Source: Asticcacaulis taihuensis
GTDB taxonomy: Bacteria; Pseudomonadota; Alphaproteobacteria; Caulobacterales; Caulobacteraceae
NCBI RefSeq assembly: GCF_900100255.1
Contig: NZ_FMTS01000005.1
Span: 248,001 to 312,000, forward strand
DNA length: 64,000 nucleotides
Reading direction: 5' to 3'
Below, one piece after another: positions 11,897 to 19,831 of this stretch (its first letter is position 1; every line of letters starts with the position of its first letter). Made by a program: the position numbers and the translations under genes. The notes below the pieces were generated by a model, which did not search any database, was not told where the DNA came from, and worked only from the letters and a program-made list of their open reading frames with translations.

Positions 11897-12219
11897 TCCC
11901 GGGGCAGGATCACCCGCAAGATCGTGGTGATCACCACGCCGAGGCTTACACCCGCGATCACGGTCAGGGCCACGTTCAGCAGATCATTGGTATCGGGCTG
12001 GGTTTCGGGAACGCCTTCTGAACCGCCGAGCGGGCGCCGGGCCTTCAGCGGGGCATTGCGCGCTTCGGCGGCCTGCCATACAGCATCCGCGCGCGGCGTC
12101 CAGTCCCAGATGCCGGGGTGCTCGCTTTCCGGTTCCAGCGCGTTCGGATGTAAGGGCGGCTGGAAGGGGGCGGGTTTTGTCAAAGGGGTTTGCCGGGCGG
12201 GAACGGTGAGTTCTGTCAT
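11893..12219 (-). CDS. hypothetical C-terminally anchored membrane protein
   Basis: 108 residues from ATG 12219, chosen because AAGGAG lies at ideal distance; the frame extends 12 codons upstream without one. A Pro-rich soluble region with PGIWDWTPRADAVWQA is followed by one transmembrane helix at the C-terminus (about 80-103, LNVALTVIAGVSLGVVITTI). Tail-anchored topology. No family recognised. Confidence 0.55.
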   Translation of the reverse strand: MTELTVPARQTPLTKPAPFQPPLHPNALEPESEHPGIWDWTPRADAVWQAAEARNAPLKARRPLGGSEGVPETQPDTNDLLNVALTVIAGVSLGVVITTILRVILPRD

Positions 12220-12310
12220 GACGGGCTCCTTATGCGGATCGTCAGCATAAACCACCGGGCATAAAAATGGACATCACGCTTCCGGCACGGCCCATCAACA
12301 GCGCGTAAGC

Positions 12311-12341
12311 AAAAAAGCGCGTGACGGAGGCCACGCGCTTT
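12311..12341 (-). terminator. terminator of ridA-like gene
   Basis: AAAGCGCGTG (12314-12323) pairs with CACGCGCTTT (12332-12341) over an 8-nt loop; reading on the minus strand the stem ends in TTTTTT. It lies just past the stop of the RidA-family gene. Confidence 0.8.
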
Positions 12342-12351
12342 CATACCAAAT

Positions 12352-12699
12352 TTAGGAAAGCGCCGCCGTTACGATGATCTCGACGCGGTATTCCGGCGCG
12401 GCCAGTTTGACTTCGCCGGTGGCGCGGGCCGGCGGATTGGCCGGGTCGACCCAGGCGTCCCAGACGGCGTTCATGGCGGCGAAATCGGCCATGTCGGCCA
12501 GCCAGATGGTGGCGGTGAGCAGGCGCGATTTGTCGGTGCCGGCCTCGGCCAGCAGGGCATCGATCTGCGCCAGCACGACAGTGGTCTGTTCGGTGAGCGA
12601 GGTGCCCGGTTCGCCGACCTGGCCGGCCAGATAGACGATACCGTTATGGATGACGGCCTGGCTCATGCGCTTGCCGGGGTCGAGTCTTTTGATAGTCAT
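12352..12699 (-). CDS. RidA/YjgF-family reactive imine deaminase
   Basis: 115 residues from ATG 12699, preceded by AAGGAG; the longer open frame upstream is not supported. The trimeric RidA fold is recognisable from QAVIHNGIVYLAGQVG, TEQTTVVLAQIDALLAEAG, ATIWLADMADFAAMNAVWD and the key segment PARATGEVKLAAPEYRVEI, with the conserved Arg that binds the substrate carboxylate. RidA proteins hydrolyse 2-aminoacrylate and similar imines made by PLP enzymes; this divergent subgroup (YjgH/UK114-like) is less well assigned. It stands alone with its own terminator. Confidence 0.8.
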   Translation of the reverse strand: MTIKRLDPGKRMSQAVIHNGIVYLAGQVGEPGTSLTEQTTVVLAQIDALLAEAGTDKSRLLTATIWLADMADFAAMNAVWDAWVDPANPPARATGEVKLAAPEYRVEIIVTAALS

Positions 12700-12764
12700 A
12701 TGAAGCTCCTTCTTGACTGCGCAGCCATGCCGGGGATTGGTGTGCCTGGCAACAGTCCTGAGAC

Positions 12765-12797
12765 AAAAAATGCCCGTCCGGTCGTGCCGGACGGGCA
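12765..12797 (-). terminator. terminator of the TonB receptor gene
   Basis: TGCCCGTCCGG (12771-12781) pairs perfectly with CCGGACGGGCA (12787-12797) across five bases; on the minus strand a run of six T follows. It lies 26 bp past the receptor stop codon. Confidence 0.85.
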
Positions 12798-12823
12798 TCA
12801 GGATATGAGAACGGTCAGTCAGC

Positions 12824-15634
12824 CTAGAAGCGGTAGCTCATGCCGAGCTTGTAAGAAGCGCCATAGCGGTAATAGCCCTGCGGCAGCAATGGATTGCCGT
12901 TGATGCTGTAGGTATTGGCCTCGTCGAGCAGGTTCTGGCCTTCCAGGGTGATGTCCAGGTGTTCATTGATCTTGTAGGAGGCGTGCGCCGTCACCCAGGT
13001 GATCGGATCGGCCTGCTCGTTATAGCCGGCGCCGAGCACATTGGTGGCCGTGACGAAGCCGTCCGTATGGTCGCCGGTCAGGCTGAGCGAGATCGGACCA
13101 TGATCATAGAAGAGGCCGAGCGAGTAGACCGACGGCGCAATGCCTTCGAGCGGTCGCTCCTGGTCGCCGACAAAGCTCGTGGACCAGTTGCGGGTATATT
13201 GCGCGCGCACGCCCAGGCCGTTTTCCAGGAAGTGCTGGAGACCGATTTCAATGCCGCTGACCTTGGCGTAATCGCCATTGATCGGGCGGCTGACATTGAA
13301 CAGATAGCCCGGCACGCCGATATCCTGGCCCGGTTCCCAGCTACTGGTGATCTGGTCCTTGATATGCTTGTGGAAGGCGGCGAAGTTGAAGATCGAGTTC
13401 TTGCCGAAATACCATTCCAGAGAGGCGTCAACCTGATCGGCCGAATAGGGCCGCAGGTTGGCATTGCCGCCGTAGATCTGGGTGAACTCACCCCACGAGA
13501 CGCTTTCCGTGGTATTGGTCGGGGCCAGCATTTCGACTGACGGACGCGCCATGGTGCGGGCGGCGCCCAGGCGCAGGCGCAGGGTTTCGGTGAGGCGGTA
13601 GTTGAGGTTGGCCGAGGGCAGCCAATAGGTATATTCGCTGTCCTGCGTCACCGAGGTCGGATCGGCATAGACGGCGGTGTAGTTGAAGGCGCCGTTCTCG
13701 ATGATGTCGAGGATTTTGGCATCCCACGCCTGGGCGGTTGTCTGCGTCTGCACCACGCGCAGGCCGACATTGCCCGTCCAGCGCTCGCCGGAGAGATTGG
13801 CCTGCACAAAGCCGGCCCAGGTCTTTTCACCGACGCGATAGCTTTGCAGCGGGTTCCAGACCGGGGCCGCATCGGCATAAGTGTAGGGCTCGCCATCCGG
13901 GCGCAGGTGGCCGTCATAGGCGGCCAGGGCCTGCTCATAGGCGGGCACGTCAAACGCCAGGAAGGTGCGCGGGAAGTTGCCGGGCACTTCGCTCATGAAG
14001 TTGGGCAGGGTGAAGCTGTGCGAAATCACGTTGCTGCCGAGATCGCCGACATTGATCGCATTGTCGCCGGAATAATAGTCGGCGCCGCCGGTCAGCGAGT
14101 TGTTGATCAGGTCGCGCGACTTCTTGCGGTCAGTATAGGTGACACCGAATTGCAGGCTTTCAAGCCATCCCTTACTGGCCGCCCACTTGCCGGCGAACGA
14201 GGCGCCGTTGATTTCATCGTCGATATTGTCGCCTGCCAGCGAGAAATAGTGGGTGTTGAAATCGGAGTCGGTAAAGGCGCCGCTGGCCAGCCCGCTCGAC
14301 AGATCACGGCCGTCGTCGAAATTGACGGTGACGCTCGGCACATAGGCGCCGGTCAGTTCGATATGAGCCGAATTGGGCTGGTTCATTCGCAGCACGACAT
14401 AGCTGTCCTGACCGCCGGAATGACGCGATGAGGTCGAGCGATAGACATCGCCGGTCAGGGTCAGGGTGTCGCTCACGCGCCATTCGGCATTGGCGCCGAA
14501 CAGGTCGGTTTCGACAACGCGGTAGGAGGTCTGGTTGAGCAGTTCCGGATTGAGCCGCATCTCCGGATCGGGGTTGGTCATGTCGAAGCTGGTGACGATA
14601 CCGTTCTGGATCACCATGTTGGACCAGCGGCCGGGCGCATACAGCGGATAGAAGGACTGCTGGTAACCGACCTGCGGGGAATCGAGTTTCGTTGTCAGAC
14701 CATCCACCACCAGGCGGAAATTGTCGTTCGGCCGCCATTCGACCTTGGCGGTGAAAGCGCTGCGCTTCTTCTGCTCCAAGATGGAACCGACGCGGAACTG
14801 GCCCGGACCGATGAGGCCATATTCCTCCGGATCGAGCACACCATTGTTGTTCGGGTCGATATTGCCGCCCCAGGCATTGCCCCACAGCCAGCTTTCATCG
14901 GTGGGGTCGGGGTTGCGCGTCCAGCCGCCGTCATTGCCGGCCACGTCGGTGCGGTCGTCGCGCTTTTCGAGGACGACACCGAACAGGACACCCAGCTTGT
15001 CGTCCGCGAAGGTGTTGCTGTAGACGCCGGACAGCTTTTGCCCGTCGAGTTCGGACATCTGGTTGCGGTCGCCTTCCAGGCGCAGGATGCCGTGCTGGCC
15101 GCGCTTGTCGAACGGGCTGGCCGAACGCAGGTTGATCAGGCCGCCGATCGCGCCTTCCGTCAGCGAGGCTTCGGCCCCCTTGATGACATCGGCGCCGCTG
15201 ATGACATCGGAGGGCAGCACATCATAGGCGAAGTCGCGGCCGGCGCCGTCGGTCGCCAGGATGCGGCCATTGAAGGTGGAGAGCGTGTATTCCGGCCCAA
15301 GGCCGCGGACACTGACCTTCTGGCCTTCGCCGCCGGCCGTGCGGGAAATCGACACGCCGGTAATGTGGCTGAGCGAGTCGGCGACGTTATCGTCGGGGAA
15401 CATGCCGAGTTCCAGGGCACTGATCGAATCCTGCACGGTGGTGGCATCGCGCTTCAGCTTGACGGCGCGCGCGACGCTGGCCCGGACGCCGACGACGATA
15501 ACTTCCTGGGGGACTTCAGTGGTGGCCGGATCGGCGGCTGGGGTTTCCTGGGCACTGACGTGGGGCGCTGTCGCAAGCGCAATCAGTGCGGCGCCCGAAG
15601 CAAGCCATTTGCGTTTCATTCCTATGGTCGGCAT
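12824..15634 (-). CDS. TonB-dependent receptor, Caulobacter/Xanthomonas sugar-receptor type
   Basis: 936 residues from ATG 15634 (GGAG eight bases upstream). Signal peptide about 1-33 (GAALIALATAPHVSAQ), TonB box region EVIVVGVRAS, then the plug: ALELGMFPDDNVADSLSHIT, GVSISRTAGGEGQKVSVRGLG, LATDGAGRDFAYDVLPSDVI, GAEASLTEGAIGGLINLRS. The ELGMFPDDNVADSLSHITGV and RDFAYDVLPS patterns match TIGR01782 receptors, which import plant or algal oligosaccharides. The C-terminal barrel ends in YGASYKLGMSYRF. It is divergent from the DeoR-type gene and next to alpha-galactosidase genes, so a galactoside is the likely ligand (inference). Confidence 0.9.
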   Translation of the reverse strand: MPTIGMKRKWLASGAALIALATAPHVSAQETPAADPATTEVPQEVIVVGVRASVARAVKLKRDATTVQDSISALELGMFPDDNVADSLSHITGVSISRTAGGEGQKVSVRGLGPEYTLSTFNGRILATDGAGRDFAYDVLPSDVISGADVIKGAEASLTEGAIGGLINLRSASPFDKRGQHGILRLEGDRNQMSELDGQKLSGVYSNTFADDKLGVLFGVVLEKRDDRTDVAGNDGGWTRNPDPTDESWLWGNAWGGNIDPNNNGVLDPEEYGLIGPGQFRVGSILEQKKRSAFTAKVEWRPNDNFRLVVDGLTTKLDSPQVGYQQSFYPLYAPGRWSNMVIQNGIVTSFDMTNPDPEMRLNPELLNQTSYRVVETDLFGANAEWRVSDTLTLTGDVYRSTSSRHSGGQDSYVVLRMNQPNSAHIELTGAYVPSVTVNFDDGRDLSSGLASGAFTDSDFNTHYFSLAGDNIDDEINGASFAGKWAASKGWLESLQFGVTYTDRKKSRDLINNSLTGGADYYSGDNAINVGDLGSNVISHSFTLPNFMSEVPGNFPRTFLAFDVPAYEQALAAYDGHLRPDGEPYTYADAAPVWNPLQSYRVGEKTWAGFVQANLSGERWTGNVGLRVVQTQTTAQAWDAKILDIIENGAFNYTAVYADPTSVTQDSEYTYWLPSANLNYRLTETLRLRLGAARTMARPSVEMLAPTNTTESVSWGEFTQIYGGNANLRPYSADQVDASLEWYFGKNSIFNFAAFHKHIKDQITSSWEPGQDIGVPGYLFNVSRPINGDYAKVSGIEIGLQHFLENGLGVRAQYTRNWSTSFVGDQERPLEGIAPSVYSLGLFYDHGPISLSLTGDHTDGFVTATNVLGAGYNEQADPITWVTAHASYKINEHLDITLEGQNLLDEANTYSINGNPLLPQGYYRYGASYKLGMSYRF

Positions 15635-15680
15635 TTCTAGTCTCCATATATAATGGCGCGTGGCGGCGCTCATTCCCTTA

Positions 15681-15749
15681 TGTTGCGATTTATGTACGCT
15701 TTTGTTGTTTTGTCTACATTATCTTTCGTTTTATATGTTAATCGCAACA
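15681..15749. promoter_or_regulatory. candidate regulator-binding region between TonB receptor and deoR-type gene
   Basis: TGTTGCGATT (15681-15690) and AATCGCAACA (15740-15749) are a perfect 10-bp inverted repeat 49 bp apart, and between them lies TTTCGTTTT (15724-15732), the same half-site that builds the palindromes at 19726 and 22899. A further AACGAAA half-site is at 15861-15867, just before the regulator ATG. The layout suggests repression of the receptor and autoregulation. Confidence 0.5.
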
Positions 15750-15893
15750 AAAAAGAAGCAAATTTGACACATATTTGATCAGGCCGCCGGGTTTTGCCAG
15801 CCTGAAACTGATGGTCGATGTTGAATTTCCGCTGTGTTTGAGGGATAAGCGGCATATCGAAACGAAACCTGTGAGTCCGGGGACCGAAACAAA

Positions 15894-16688
15894 ATGGCCG
15901 AAGGTGCGGTAAAACTGACGCGCGATACCTCAGAGCGCCGGCGCGAGATCACGGCCATGCTCAAATCGAGAGGCAGCGTACAGGTCGTGGCCCTGTCGGA
16001 ACAGTTTGGCGTCTCCATGCAGACCATCCGCAAGGACCTGCACTATCTGGAAGAGCACGGCATCGCCACACGCGCCTATGGCGGCGCCATTTCCTCGGAA
16101 GTGGTGACGGTCAATGCCGAGCCGCCGATCGAGGCCAAGCGCACCAGCCACCCGGAAGAAAAGGAACGGATCGGCCGCCTCGCCGCATCTATGGTGCAGC
16201 CGGGTGATTCGATCATGCTCGATTCGGGCACCACGGCGCTCCAGATCGCCCGTTTTCTGCCGGATGACGAGGATGTCACGGTCGTCACCAATGATTTCGA
16301 GGTGCTGTCGGCCCTGGCGCAGAAACGAAAGATAAAGATCGTTATGCTGGGCGGCGAGCTGCGCCGCAAGAACATGGCCTTTTATGGCGCGCAGACTGTA
16401 GCGGCGCTAGATGACCTACTGCTCGACAAGCTGTTCCTCGGCGTCGATGGTTTCGATGTCGAGCGCGGCATCACTACGCACCACGAACCGGAAGCGCAAC
16501 TGAATCGCAAGATGGTCGAGACGGCGCGCCAGGTGATCGCCATTACCGACTCATCGAAGTTCGGCAAGGTCTGCCTGCATCGCATTATCGACATCAGCGA
16601 GATCGACGCCCTGATTACCGATGCCGACGCGCCTGACTTCATTCGGGAGGCTGCCGACCGCCTCGGTTTCAAGCTGCATATGGCCTGA
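15894..16688 (+). CDS. DeoR/GlpR-family transcriptional repressor (AgaR-like)
   Basis: 264 residues. N-terminal winged HTH at about 12-65 (SERRREITAMLKSRGSVQVV, LSEQFGVSMQTIRKDLHYLE, GIATRAYGGA) followed by the DeoR C-terminal sugar-phosphate sensor domain (about 88-250: IMLDSGTTALQIARFL, VTNDFEVLSALA, MLGGELRRKNMAFYG, LFLGVDGFDVERGITTH, ITDSSKFGK). Such repressors release DNA on binding a sugar phosphate. Lying among AgaS, KbaZ and amino-sugar kinase genes, it probably senses galactosamine-6-P or tagatose phosphates (inference). It abuts the convergent GH27 gene with no gap, and likely acts at the AAAACGAAA palindromes of this locus. Confidence 0.88.
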   Translation: MAEGAVKLTRDTSERRREITAMLKSRGSVQVVALSEQFGVSMQTIRKDLHYLEEHGIATRAYGGAISSEVVTVNAEPPIEAKRTSHPEEKERIGRLAASMVQPGDSIMLDSGTTALQIARFLPDDEDVTVVTNDFEVLSALAQKRKIKIVMLGGELRRKNMAFYGAQTVAALDDLLLDKLFLGVDGFDVERGITTHHEPEAQLNRKMVETARQVIAITDSSKFGKVCLHRIIDISEIDALITDADAPDFIREAADRLGFKLHMA

Positions 16689-18602
16689 TTATTTTTTCAG
16701 CGCCGCGTCGCCCCAGGTGACGATCAGCGGTAGATCACTTGTGCGATTGTCGGCACGGGCCACCAGTTCCACCACTTTTACGCCGGAAATATCGGCGTTC
16801 AGGGTCTTTGCCGGCTCGCCGTAAACGCTTTTGGTTTCCGTCAGCAGTCTGCCGTCGCCATAGACCTGAAAGATCACCGCGTCCTTGAGGTTCTGGGTGG
16901 TGTCATCCACCCCGGCCTGCGTCTCGAAGCGCGTGAAACCATCATTTTTCACTTCCATGCGCGAGCCGGCCAGTATACCGATGCCAGTGGCGAAGGGATG
17001 GCCAGCCACCTGCAAATTCTGGTCATAGGGCGTGGAATCGGCCTGCGCCCCGCCCCAGCCGGTATAGGCCGCCCGCGAACCGCCGCCCCGGCTGCTGTCC
17101 CACGGACTGATCATGCGGTGGACCATCGGATCGGGTTGCGGCACGATCACGCCGTCCTCGGCAACATGGATATTGCCGGGTATTTCCGAAAGGTACAGGC
17201 CATCGGCCAGTTGCCGCGCGCCCCTGGCCTCAAAGACAAGCGTCTCACGCGGCGCAACCTTCAGCAGGGTTTCGCCGCTGAAGCTTTGCGTAGCCTTAGA
17301 CCAGAGGTCGGTAAGTGCGATAGTGCCGGTCATCTTGAGATGGGCAGCCGTCAGCGCCACATCGGCCGGCGCCAGTCCGCGATTGAAAATGGCCACGGCC
17401 TTGTCGCCATTGCTCAGGGTTTTGACAAAGATCTCGACATCATCGGACATATATTCGAGCACCGCCTGATGGCCGCTCTTGTCCTGATTGAGCCGGATAA
17501 TATCGGCATTGCCCCAGATATCCAGCAGGGATTTCGGCGCCTTGCGCAGGTCATAACCAATGATCAGGGGCGCGTTGATAATGGCCCACAGGCTGAAATG
17601 CGAGCGCGCCTCGGTCAGGTGGTTTTCATCGAAATCACCATGGCCGACGAACAGCATGTCCGGATCATTCCACGCGCCAGGATGGGCATAGAGGGCACGC
17701 GTGGCGGCACTGTCAAAGGTATGCAGCATTCTTGTCCATTCCGGCGTAATGTCCTGGCTGGTGCGCCACATGTTCCCGACGTCATGGCCCCACTGGCGCA
17801 CATCGGCCGTGCCCCAGTTGCAAAGAGACAGGATGTAATCGTTATCCGGGTTGCTTTTGGCCAGGGCGTCAGAGACGCTTTGATACAGGGCGCGAACCTG
17901 CGGAATATCGGTGCGGTTAATGGCGCTCTGATCGATAATCGGCGCGAAGGCGCGGTAGCCTTCCGATTTCACCACCGGCTCATCTGGGCCGTAATAGTTC
18001 AGGCCGCAGGCATCGACCTTGATATAGTCAAAGCCCCACTGGCGGAAATAGAGATCGATATCCTGATCGACATGGCCATATAACCCGACCTCGCGTTCGG
18101 CCGCTGTGCCCTCAGGCAGGTTGGGCGAATGCAGGTCAAAGCGCTGCGAGCAGGCATTGCGGCCCATGTCGCTGTAGATGCCGGCCTTTAATCCCATGGC
18201 GTGGATGCGATCGGTGAACGGCTTGAAACTGCTGTCACCTTTCAATTTTGCCGACGGAAATATCTGCGTGCGGATCAGCATCCGTCCATCGGAGGTGCGG
18301 CGCTTCAGCCACCAGCCGTCATCGATATTGACGTAGTTGTAGCCGAGTTTGGCAAGGCCGCTGTCTACCAAAGCCTGGGCGGCGCCGAGCACCTTTTCCT
18401 CATCGACTTCGGTGCGATAGGCATTCCACGAATTCCAGCCCATCGGCGGGGTCAGCGCCTGGCCACGAGTTTTGGCGGTCCATTTGCCGGTAACTTCTAA
18501 ATGACCAGTCGCGTCCAAAGTATCAGCCATGGCCGAACCGCTGGCGAACAAAGCGGCCGCAATAGCGAGCGTGGCAGGGATGAGCGTCCTGTAGCGGGGC
18601 AT
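16689..18602 (-). CDS. secreted GH27 alpha-galactosidase-type glycosidase with NPCBM domain
   Basis: 637 residues, signal peptide ending near SGSAMA (residue 26). The GH27 barrel starts at LTPPMGWNSWNAYRTEVDE, with NIDDGWW, AGIYSD, catalytic nucleophile Asp in DYIKVDACG and acid/base Asp in WRTSQDI, then NDPDMLFVG. A C-terminal beta domain is followed from about residue 500 by an NPCBM-like galactose-binding module (GWGGAQADSTPYDQNL, FATGIGILA). The C2-recognition loop reads LSLCNWG where many alpha-galactosidases have CEWG, so specificity may differ (for example GalNAc or arabinopyranose); this is inference. It follows the amidohydrolase gene by 14 bp, with AGGAAA upstream of the start, so it is the second gene of that operon. 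Confidence 0.87.
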   Translation of the reverse strand: MPRYRTLIPATLAIAAALFASGSAMADTLDATGHLEVTGKWTAKTRGQALTPPMGWNSWNAYRTEVDEEKVLGAAQALVDSGLAKLGYNYVNIDDGWWLKRRTSDGRMLIRTQIFPSAKLKGDSSFKPFTDRIHAMGLKAGIYSDMGRNACSQRFDLHSPNLPEGTAAEREVGLYGHVDQDIDLYFRQWGFDYIKVDACGLNYYGPDEPVVKSEGYRAFAPIIDQSAINRTDIPQVRALYQSVSDALAKSNPDNDYILSLCNWGTADVRQWGHDVGNMWRTSQDITPEWTRMLHTFDSAATRALYAHPGAWNDPDMLFVGHGDFDENHLTEARSHFSLWAIINAPLIIGYDLRKAPKSLLDIWGNADIIRLNQDKSGHQAVLEYMSDDVEIFVKTLSNGDKAVAIFNRGLAPADVALTAAHLKMTGTIALTDLWSKATQSFSGETLLKVAPRETLVFEARGARQLADGLYLSEIPGNIHVAEDGVIVPQPDPMVHRMISPWDSSRGGGSRAAYTGWGGAQADSTPYDQNLQVAGHPFATGIGILAGSRMEVKNDGFTRFETQAGVDDTTQNLKDAVIFQVYGDGRLLTETKSVYGEPAKTLNADISGVKVVELVARADNRTSDLPLIVTWGDAALKK

Positions 18603-18616
18603 TAAGGCGTTTCCTG

Positions 18617-19696
18617 TCAGTTCAGATATTCGCGGACGGCATTGCGGTAATATATCTTATCGATAACGGCCTTGGGCAGGGCCAGGCCCTTTGCGTCGGC
18701 GTGGATGTCGCTGACGTGCTGGCTTTCGCCGGTCGCCAGATAGGTCCAGTCCGACAGCCAGTAGTCGTGCGCCACCTTTTTGAATTCCGCGGGGTTTTCC
18801 CCCGGATTCAGCGTCAGGTCGGTGCCGTACATGATGCGATCCTGGTATTTGATAAAGAAATTCCGTACCTTGTCGTAATCCTGCACCGACTGGGCCTGGA
18901 TCTGCGTGATCCGCGCCGCCAGTTCGATATTGGCGTTGGGATAGGCATCCAGGAATTTCGCCGCTTCATCGACGCTCCATTCCAGACTGGCGAAGTGAGC
19001 GCCGACGAATTTCAGGTCGGGATGACGGGCCACGAAGCGGTCGCGCGTCGCCATCAGCGCTTCGTAGCGCGGCATTTCCGGGTGCAGGTACATGTAGTAT
19101 TCCGGATGCGCCTTGAAATATGAGCGGTCATTATCCGTGCTCATTTCATCCATCGGCAGCCAGCAGTTTTTCGGTTCGCCCTGGTGATTTATCAGCACCT
19201 TGTCGGCGGCAATGATGTGGGCGATCACCGGATCAAAGCGCGGGTCGTCGATGAAGATCAGCTTGCCGTCAGTATCGCGTTCGATCAGGCCGACATTTTT
19301 CCAGATCTTGACCGCCACGGCACCCTGTTTGAATTCGGAATCAAGCCAGGCATTGGTCTTTTCCGCCCAGCCGGGCGCGGTAAAACCCTTCATGGTGAAG
19401 GCGGTGGCGAAGTGAAAATGCGCCGGATCGGCATTATGGAAGTGATGGGCGACGGCGGCCTGATCGGCGAGGGCCGGAAATTCCGGATAATCGACGTTGA
19501 TGCTCAAGAGCTCGAAACCATCTGCCTTCGCCTGGTCGACAAAGGCCGGATCGGTGACATTGACATGGACGTGGGAGTCGAACTTTTTCACCTTGGCGAA
19601 ATCGGCCACCGTATAGCCCGGATCGGCGGCGCAGGCCCCTGTGGCGAGCAATGAGGCCGTGGCGAGAAGGCTCAAAAACAGGCGGCGTCTGGTCAT
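18617..19696 (-). CDS. secreted amidohydrolase-family (Amidohydro_2) protein
   Basis: 359 residues from ATG 19696 (GGGAG upstream; nine more codons are open before it). Signal sequence MTRRRLFLSLLATASLLATG with a twin-arginine-like start. The metal-dependent hydrolase barrel is seen in FDSHVHVNV (HxH), KVLINHQGEP, FVGAHFASLEW and MYGTDLTLNPGE, matching PF04909. Relatives hydrolyse lactones, decarboxylate or cleave C-N bonds. It is the first gene of the operon with GH27 and lies under the palindromic operator at 19726, so it is likely coinduced with the galactoside genes. A sugar lactonase or deacetylase-like role is possible but not shown. Confidence 0.75.
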   Translation of the reverse strand: MTRRRLFLSLLATASLLATGACAADPGYTVADFAKVKKFDSHVHVNVTDPAFVDQAKADGFELLSINVDYPEFPALADQAAVAHHFHNADPAHFHFATAFTMKGFTAPGWAEKTNAWLDSEFKQGAVAVKIWKNVGLIERDTDGKLIFIDDPRFDPVIAHIIAADKVLINHQGEPKNCWLPMDEMSTDNDRSYFKAHPEYYMYLHPEMPRYEALMATRDRFVARHPDLKFVGAHFASLEWSVDEAAKFLDAYPNANIELAARITQIQAQSVQDYDKVRNFFIKYQDRIMYGTDLTLNPGENPAEFKKVAHDYWLSDWTYLATGESQHVSDIHADAKGLALPKAVIDKIYYRNAVREYLN

Positions 19697-19725
19697 ATTC
19701 CGGCTCCCAAATTTTGAAAACAAAG

Positions 19726-19750
19726 AAAACGAAATTTAATGTTGCGTTTT
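19726..19750. promoter_or_regulatory. candidate AgaR/DeoR operator, divergent promoter
   Basis: AAAACGAAA (19726-19734), spacer TTTAATG, TTGCGTTTT (19742-19750); it extends outward to GAAAACG/CGTTTTC. It matches the palindrome at 22899 in both arms and the adjoining TCAT. It sits between the amidohydrolase-GH27 operon (minus) and the GH36-permease genes (plus), so one site could control both. Confidence 0.65.
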
Positions 19751-19831
19751 CATGTCTTTTTGTTTGCCTTTTTAATTTGACTTATGCAAGATCAAAAATG
19801 AACCATGCGCAACAGCGGGGAGGCGCCGACC

